A DNA stretch of 10,974 nucleotides, from the NCBI GenBank assembly GCA_945788675.1, contig CALZMY010000166.1:1-10974 (forward strand), read 5' to 3'. Origin of the DNA: an uncultured Gammaproteobacteria bacterium (GTDB taxonomy: Bacteria > Pseudomonadota > Gammaproteobacteria > SZUA-140). A model generated the notes under the pieces. It saw only the letters and a list, made by a program, of their open reading frames with translations, did no database searches and was not told the DNA's origin. Positions 6,733-10,974 of this stretch are shown here, piece after piece; the first letter of the stretch is position 1; every line of letters starts with the position of its first letter. Position numbers and translations under genes: made by a program.

Positions 6733-7218
6733 TTACCCAGCTTTACCTGCGGCTACATCATAACCAAAGCGACTTGGGCCAGTGCCTTTATTAGTGGCAT
6801 CATGACCTGTATACGAAACGGTACACTTGGAAAAGCTTAGTGCAATCGCTTCGTGTGGTGTTTGATCATCATTAGCTGAAAAATGATACTGGCTCACAAT
6901 ACAATCTTCCAGTTCATACGCAATAAATTCTTTTAATGCATCATCATCACCCGTCTGAACAAAACGAAGAGTGGCCTTTTTACCAGATGCGCCTAAAATC
7001 GATGCCTTAAAAAATGAAGGCGTAGAACCGTCTGCCACTTTTGTTAAGTTCACGACAGAAAAATTGGGTCTGCCAGACTCACGGTTAGACATATTTCCTG
7101 TTTCCATTCCTACCTCACGCGACACAGCAAAAGATGCCGATTCGATTTTCACCTGATCCTTATAACCATCAGCAGTCACGTTTCCTTTTATTCCATCAAA
7201 CTCAAGATATATTGCCAT
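6733..7218 (-). CDS. hcp: Hcp / TssD tube protein
   Basis: The 161-residue product is an Hcp-family protein (T6SS_HCP), whose hexameric rings stack into the inner tube and carry small effectors. It begins MAIYLEFDGIKGNVTADG and continues with VKIESASFAVSREVG, a typical Hcp1 first half. The second half holds VVNLTKVADGSTPSFFKASI, an acidic DDALKEFIAYELEDCIV stretch, HEAIALSFSKCTVSYTG and a short Gly/Ala-rich tail. The length equals that of canonical Hcp proteins of about 160 residues, so no effector extension is present. The ATG at 7218 is preceded by a strong AGGGGA seven bases away. hcp is the first gene of the T6SS cassette, with a 274-bp upstream gap likely to carry its promoter and a hairpin directly after its stop. 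Confidence 0.96.
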   Translation of the reverse strand: MAIYLEFDGIKGNVTADGYKDQVKIESASFAVSREVGMETGNMSNRESGRPNFSVVNLTKVADGSTPSFFKASILGASGKKATLRFVQTGDDDALKEFIAYELEDCIVSQYHFSANDDQTPHEAIALSFSKCTVSYTGHDATNKGTGPSRFGYDVAAGKAG

Positions 7219-7224
7219 TATTTA

Positions 7225-7230
7225 TCCCCT
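7225..7230 (-). promoter_or_regulatory. Strong Shine-Dalgarno of hcp
   Basis: AGGGGA on the minus strand lies seven bases before the hcp ATG at 7218. It is close to the ideal anti-16S match and is the strongest ribosome binding site of the window, fitting high Hcp output. Confidence 0.75.
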
Positions 7231-7266
7231 GTTCCTAATGCTTGTTTTTATTTAACAATTAAGTAG

Positions 7267-7277
7267 ACCCAAAAACC
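7267..7277 (-). repeat. 11-bp direct repeat, copy 1 (hcp upstream region)
   Basis: GGTTTTTGGGT on the minus strand is an exact copy of the element at 7378-7388, 111 bp away. This copy lies just downstream of the -10 candidate, around the expected transcription start of hcp. Paired sites spaced near an integral number of helical turns can be regulator sites, but the A/T tract makes chance recurrence possible. Confidence 0.4.
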
Positions 7278-7281
7278 GCTC

Positions 7282-7310
7282 ATATTACAGCTAAAGCTTA
7301 CACCCTTCAA
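7282..7310 (-). promoter_or_regulatory. Candidate sigma70-type promoter for hcp
   Basis: Read on the minus strand, TTGAAG (7305-7310) and TAATAT (7282-7287) are separated by 17 bases, each matching four of six consensus positions. Transcription would start near 7275, leaving a leader of about 55 bases before hcp. A second, weaker pair (TTGGAT, 16 bases, TGTAAT) lies further upstream. No convincing sigma54 GG-N10-GC site was found. Confidence 0.35.
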
Positions 7311-7358
7311 TTTTAGCAAACGCCATTAATTACAACATTCTCAGATGCTTATCCAATA

Positions 7359-7381
7359 GGGTAACATATTAATATGCACCC
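7359..7381. promoter_or_regulatory. Palindromic candidate operator upstream of hcp
   Basis: CATATTAATATG at 7365-7376 is a perfect 12-bp palindrome, flanked by GGGT (7359-7362) and ACCC (7378-7381), so the symmetry extends with unequal one- and two-base interruptions. It lies about 50-75 bp upstream of the -35 candidate of hcp. Such a site could bind a dimeric regulator; no specific regulator can be named. Confidence 0.35.
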
Positions 7382-7388
7382 AAAAACC
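7378..7388 (-). repeat. 11-bp direct repeat, copy 2 (hcp upstream region)
   Basis: This is the second exact copy of GGTTTTTGGGT (minus strand). Its GGGT end doubles as one outer arm of the palindrome at 7359-7381, which ties the two elements together and makes a regulatory reading somewhat more attractive. Confidence 0.4.
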
Positions 7389-7492
7389 TGCAGCAGCAAA
7401 CATGCATTCCTGATACATTCTTAAAGAGACATTTTAAGTCTGATGTTAGCATCTCGCAAAGCTAAGGAATCGCTGATTAATTCAGCCACCAG

Positions 7493-9382
7493 CTAAAAAC
7501 CGTATTGAAAATCAAACAACATCCTCATGCTATCTGCTTCAGGTTGCTGGCCAGTTGCTGAAAACTCATCGAGCACTTTAAACCCGAACTGCAAATTACC
7601 GCTAAAATTATAACCATGGGAGAATTGCAAACCAAAACCAACATCCGCCAGCTTGCCTGTCGCATCATCTGCATCAACGAGGATTGAGTACTGCTTACCA
7701 TAGCCGTAATCGATAAAAATCACGGGTTTAATAAGACTTTTAAGATTGACTGCCCCAATCTCGAAATCAAGCAGATCCGGACTGTTAAATATCCAGTCCG
7801 CCCCAAGATAAATAGCATCATCCGCAGTAAAAAAGCTCGGCGAAAACCCCCTGACGCGCGTTGGGCCCGCTAGAGAAAAGCGTGCGATCGATGACAAATT
7901 ACCACCGGAATACTGGATACTGGAACGATAGATCAGGCGCGAATCACTTTCCGTGAACGGCACCTTCAGAAAGGTCAACAACGTATAATCAGCTGATAAA
8001 ATATCGTAACTTTCATCCTGGCCCGGGTCTGCTCCGAAATCGAAACTACCCCTTGTATATTTAACGTTACCATCATGTAAACGCTTATTTACATCATCCA
8101 GAAAATCAAAATTATATTTAAATGAATAATGAGTGAGCTCTTCATCCAGGGCGTTATTAATATCAAGTAAATTACCAATCTGTAAGTTAGACTTTATCGT
8201 TTCAGAGCGAAGCTCATAACTAATATTTTTCGTTCGCCCACGCTGCTGAATATACCGGCCATTTAAAGCAACCACATCGACTTCACCATTCAGGTCAATA
8301 TCAACTATCTGGGTTTGATCTACAATAAACTGGTTCCGCGATGATTCCAGGCCAAAGCGAAACCGTGGGCTAAAAAAATTACTTTCAAAAGCCAGCTGCC
8401 AATAGGTCGTGTTGTCGGGTGATTTTGCCTGCAGCACACTGGCACGCAGGTAATCGGCGATCCCTAAAATATTATTAAGCTGATAATCGGCATAAAAACG
8501 ATACAAACCAGATTCATCGGTACCATGATTATCAGCTCTGACATGGGCATCGTAGCGGTTTTCATTCTTCACATTGATATTTAAACGGGTATCTCCCACC
8601 TGATAACCGGGCTCAAAATAACCATCCACACTAATACCGGGAAAATCGCTAATAATAAACAGGTTGTCTTCAACGACTTTATTCGTGACCGGCTGCCCGA
8701 CCAGGTCGCCAAAAACAGCTTCCAACGTATCAGCACGGTATAGCTCGTTGCCATTCACCGACACCTCACCCAACATCCCCAATAACAAAGTAAGGTTTAC
8801 TACGCCATCTCGCACCCGCTGCTTAGGAATATAGGCCTTGGCAAGCACAAACCCCCGCTTGCGATAAAAACGGGTGATCTCGTGAGCCACTGTCTCAATT
8901 TGACCAAGGGTAACACCACGCTTACCGCGCTGGTCGCGAATCAACCAGACCAGTTTTTGCACTTCAAGTGGGCTCACATGCCGGTCGACAGTCTCTTCTT
9001 CAATATCGGAAAGGAGGTCAGATATCTCCCCTAGCTCATCAATCGTATACCCCGACTCCAGCAGTGTACCTTCGCCCATAATTTCAAAACGAATCCCTTC
9101 CACCAGTTCCGCCAGGGCTTTATGGGTAATGCCTAACTCCGGGTATTCAACCAGTCCCTGAATCCTGAATTCCGTGACGGCGAGTCGCGGCCCTGCCGTT
9201 GGGTCAGGTGAACGATCCCTTAATGCCGGCACATCCAGATCACGCAGCAGTGTCTTCTCTTCAGCCTCTCCGAACTGCTCGATCTCCGGCATCTCCAGAA
9301 ACCCTGCATTCGTCATCGAGCTATAGGCGCTAAAAATAAAAAATATTAGCGCGCCTGTTTTTTTTATTGTAATTCTTACCAT
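7493..9382 (-). CDS. TpsB outer-membrane transporter (ShlB/FhaC/HecB family)
   Basis: TpsB proteins are 16-stranded outer-membrane barrels that export a dedicated TpsA partner. The frame is open to an ATG at 9454, but ATG 9382 is preferred because it puts a clean signal peptide first (MVRITIKK, hydrophobic GALIFFIFSAY, cleavage after TNA), giving 629 residues. In that numbering, POTRA1 starts near 65 (RLAVTEFRIQG) and ends near 202 (YRKRGFVLAKAYIPKQRVRD, LTLLLG), interrupted by a helical segment at about 94-155. POTRA2 spans about 205-272. The barrel follows, with the family VRGF motif at 510-513 and the C-terminal residue Phe, as expected of a Bam substrate. It lies downstream of the TpsA gene on the same strand, so the two form one system. 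The ribosome binding site before 9382 is weak (GGAT), which leaves the start uncertain. Confidence 0.93.
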   Translation of the reverse strand: MVRITIKKTGALIFFIFSAYSSMTNAGFLEMPEIEQFGEAEEKTLLRDLDVPALRDRSPDPTAGPRLAVTEFRIQGLVEYPELGITHKALAELVEGIRFEIMGEGTLLESGYTIDELGEISDLLSDIEEETVDRHVSPLEVQKLVWLIRDQRGKRGVTLGQIETVAHEITRFYRKRGFVLAKAYIPKQRVRDGVVNLTLLLGMLGEVSVNGNELYRADTLEAVFGDLVGQPVTNKVVEDNLFIISDFPGISVDGYFEPGYQVGDTRLNINVKNENRYDAHVRADNHGTDESGLYRFYADYQLNNILGIADYLRASVLQAKSPDNTTYWQLAFESNFFSPRFRFGLESSRNQFIVDQTQIVDIDLNGEVDVVALNGRYIQQRGRTKNISYELRSETIKSNLQIGNLLDINNALDEELTHYSFKYNFDFLDDVNKRLHDGNVKYTRGSFDFGADPGQDESYDILSADYTLLTFLKVPFTESDSRLIYRSSIQYSGGNLSSIARFSLAGPTRVRGFSPSFFTADDAIYLGADWIFNSPDLLDFEIGAVNLKSLIKPVIFIDYGYGKQYSILVDADDATGKLADVGFGLQFSHGYNFSGNLQFGFKVLDEFSATGQQPEADSMRMLFDFQYGF

Positions 9383-9597
9383 GACTATCCAGAATAAATT
9401 AACGGGGAATATCATCTCGTCAACGGCGCCACAGTTATCACCCGCTGCACCCATGTATCATGCAGTGTAAGTACCCTTATATGCCATAACCGGCGCTGGT
9501 TTAGGAGACCCCACCTAAAGAGATAAACACACCATAGCGACTAAAAAAGCGTGCATCTTTCACTCGCGTCACGCAGAGATGACTCACATTAAGCAGA
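9383..9597 (-). other. TpsA-TpsB intergenic leader
   Basis: About 215 bp separate the exoprotein stop from the preferred transporter start, or 143 bp if ATG 9454 is used. It contains only a weak 6-bp inverted repeat (TTTAGG/CCTAAA, 9500-9519) with no T tract, so no convincing terminator is seen and co-transcription of the pair is plausible. No RNA gene or small coding region is supported. Confidence 0.4.
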
Positions 9598-10974
9598 TTA
9601 CACTTCTTCCTCGTCGTCTTCTTCCTCTTCACCCTCATTTTCACCGCTAGCACGTTGGTCTGCGGGCAGACGTATCGCAGTATCACCATAGTTATAGTTT
9701 CTGACCTCAGAAAAGATGGCGGGGTCGATTTTGCCCAACGAGTCAATATCAATCAATTGCTGGCCCGATAATCCCGCGCCCCCGTCGATGACCAGTAGCG
9801 CCAGGTCTGCACTGGTCGTGATATTTCCAGGTTCATCACCAACGTAGAAAACGGCGCCCTGACTCGCAATCAGCGTGAACTGATCATTGATCCTTAAGCG
9901 TATCGGCCGCGCTTGATCACCAAAACGTGAAACGCTGTTAACAAAAAGGCTTTCCGCGGTGATATCTGCCTCAGCAAAACCAACGCCCGTGGTGGAGACC
10001 GAATTTGCGTTGCCGTTGAGAATGGCCACACTGCCGGCATATACCGGGGCGCTGATGCTGCCGCCATAGTTCGCATCAATCGCACCAACGGCAACGCCGC
10101 TACGCTCGGTCACATTCAGCGTAATATCACCAGCATTGCTCAAAATAACATCACCACTGTTACGCAGGTCCTGAACAGAGACGTTCCCTGTATTGTTGAT
10201 ATTCACCGTGCCTGCGGTCGTATTAATCGCACTCAATGTTGACGTAGTGGTATTAATCGCTCCCGAAGTGTCCAGATGACTGAACCCGCCACCACTGCCA
10301 CTCGTGTAGTTGATGGCACCGCCGCCAATGCCCTGCGCGGCTGCCAGCGTTACCGCGCCTGCCGACAGATTGCTCGACTGACTCACCATCGCCCCTTCAC
10401 TGGCATTCAGGTTAATCGTCCCCGCCGTGATATCGCCAAGCTGCATATCGCCGATCAGGGCATTGCCGGCCGATAAACCGCTATTCGCGGTGACATTGAG
10501 TGCGCCACCTACCGTGGTATTGGTGAGCGTAATGCCGTCAGATTCAATCAGGGTGGCGTCGTTGGCGGCATCTAGATGCACTGTGTCAAAGTTATTGGCG
10601 CCATTGTTTAAGATAATATTACCCGCTGACGAGGTTAATACAGCCAATCCCGTTGAGTTACTCGTGTGAACAGTCACCGCACCTGTCGCCGTGATCTCAC
10701 CTACTGAGGTCACCGTGAGTTGCTCTGCGGTCGCACTGGCGAGATGGGTGGCAGAGCGATTATTTACATTTATCGTGGTGCCGTTAAGGGTGAGTGCGCC
10801 TGATAGCTGATTATTGCCATCTAAATTAATGCTCTCCGCCGCATTTAGATTCAACGCCCCGCTTGAGCTTAGCGCTGCATTACTGTTGATCGAACCGGTT
10901 GTCGTCGTGACGTTGATAGCCCCCGTGTTATTCGCCATCTGCGTGATCGCAATAGCATCTTGTTCCTCGATAAA
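9598..10974 (-). CDS. TpsA-type beta-helix exoprotein, C-terminal part
   Basis: The frame is open to the window edge, so only the last 458 residues are visible; a Met at 10938 is internal, because in-frame codons (FIEEQDAIAITQ) continue upstream of it. The sequence is low in Cys and rich in Asn, Thr, Gly, Ala and Ser. Strand-turn units of about 20 residues, such as GALNLNAAESINLDGNNQLS and GDVILSNAGDITLNV, are the hallmark of filamentous-haemagglutinin-like right-handed beta-helices. Around residues 355-410 a conserved end region appears (ARPIRLRINDQFTLIASQG, VFYVGDEPGN). The protein ends in an acidic tail of about 15 residues (GENEGEEEEDDEEEV). The N-terminal TPS secretion domain must lie beyond the edge. 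The adjacent TpsB is its likely exporter. With no toxin-like C-terminus it looks like an adhesin or exopolymer-binding protein rather than a CdiA. Confidence 0.9.
   Translation of the reverse strand, partial: FIEEQDAIAITQMANNTGAINVTTTTGSINSNAALSSSGALNLNAAESINLDGNNQLSGALTLNGTTINVNNRSATHLASATAEQLTVTSVGEITATGAVTVHTSNSTGLAVLTSSAGNIILNNGANNFDTVHLDAANDATLIESDGITLTNTTVGGALNVTANSGLSAGNALIGDMQLGDITAGTINLNASEGAMVSQSSNLSAGAVTLAAAQGIGGGAINYTSGSGGGFSHLDTSGAINTTTSTLSAINTTAGTVNINNTGNVSVQDLRNSGDVILSNAGDITLNVTERSGVAVGAIDANYGGSISAPVYAGSVAILNGNANSVSTTGVGFAEADITAESLFVNSVSRFGDQARPIRLRINDQFTLIASQGAVFYVGDEPGNITTSADLALLVIDGGAGLSGQQLIDIDSLGKIDPAIFSEVRNYNYGDTAIRLPADQRASGENEGEEEEDDEEEV

Noticed and set aside
7472..7486. 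GCTGA/TCAGC inverted repeat just after the tpsB stop as a terminator
   Set aside because: Only five base pairs and no T tract on the transcribed strand; too weak to call.
7219..7492. Sigma54 promoter upstream of hcp
   Set aside because: TGGCGTTTGCT resembles the element but the GG-to-GC spacing is far too short.
9383..9454. Upstream 24-residue extension of TpsB (ATG at 9454)
   Set aside because: It would place a second hydrophobic stretch ahead of a good signal peptide and has no clear ribosome binding site; kept only as an alternative start.
9500..9519. TTTAGG/CCTAAA hairpin between tpsA and tpsB as a terminator
   Set aside because: Six AT-rich pairs, an eight-base loop and no following T run.
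9501..9752. An 83-codon minus-strand frame overlapping the end of the TpsA gene
   Set aside because: Mostly antiphase to the convincing exoprotein frame and rich in Arg/Lys/Thr from the acidic-tail DNA read out of frame; no ribosome binding site or homology signal.
9598..10974. CdiA-type contact-dependent inhibition toxin
   Set aside because: The C-terminus is a beta-helix plus acidic tail, with no VENN-like motif, toxin domain or immunity gene, and TpsB is encoded downstream rather than upstream of the exoprotein.

Overview
Every gene in this window lies on the minus strand, so transcription runs from high to low coordinates. The content points to a Gram-negative, probably gammaproteobacterial, genome of moderate GC. 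It carries the C-terminus of a two-partner-secretion exoprotein (TpsA), its outer-membrane transporter (TpsB, ShlB/FhaC type), and then a type VI secretion (T6SS) effector-delivery cassette. No species can be named from the sequence alone. No tRNA, rRNA, IS element or CRISPR array was seen.

Region 1 (10974 to 7493): a TpsA beta-helix exoprotein enters from beyond the right edge and ends in a strongly acidic tail. After about 215 bp comes a ShlB-like TpsB with a signal peptide, POTRA domains, a VRGF motif and a C-terminal phenylalanine. The pair would export a surface or released adhesin-like protein. The TpsA end shows no toxin domain.

Region 2 (7492 to 7219): a 274-bp regulatory gap ahead of hcp. 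It holds a sigma70-like promoter candidate, a 12-bp palindrome with flanking GGGT/ACCC arms, an 11-bp direct repeat and a strong Shine-Dalgarno.

Region 3 (7218 to 1): hcp (tube), vgrG (spike), a DUF6484 protein (mini-spike or adaptor), a DUF2169 protein (putative effector adaptor), a stand-alone DUF4150 PAAR-like tip, a TIGR02270-family helical-repeat protein, a ketosynthase-fold protein with all three catalytic residues apparently replaced, and the first 109 codons of a protein with an Ig-like/carboxypeptidase-regulatory-type domain that runs off the left edge. From vgrG onward the genes are separated by 4 to 23 bp or overlap by 4 bp, so they form one translationally linked operon. Between hcp and vgrG lies a 16-bp perfect hairpin that may set the Hcp:VgrG ratio.

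A reasonable model is that Hcp and VgrG form the puncturing device. DUF6484 and DUF4150 would build or cap the spike, while DUF2169, TIGR02270 and the ketosynthase-like pseudoenzyme act as loading or accessory factors for a cargo encoded at or beyond the left edge. No T6SS sheath, baseplate or membrane-complex gene is present, so the cassette would depend on an apparatus encoded elsewhere. The least explained part is the TIGR02270 / dead ketosynthase / Ig-like trio.
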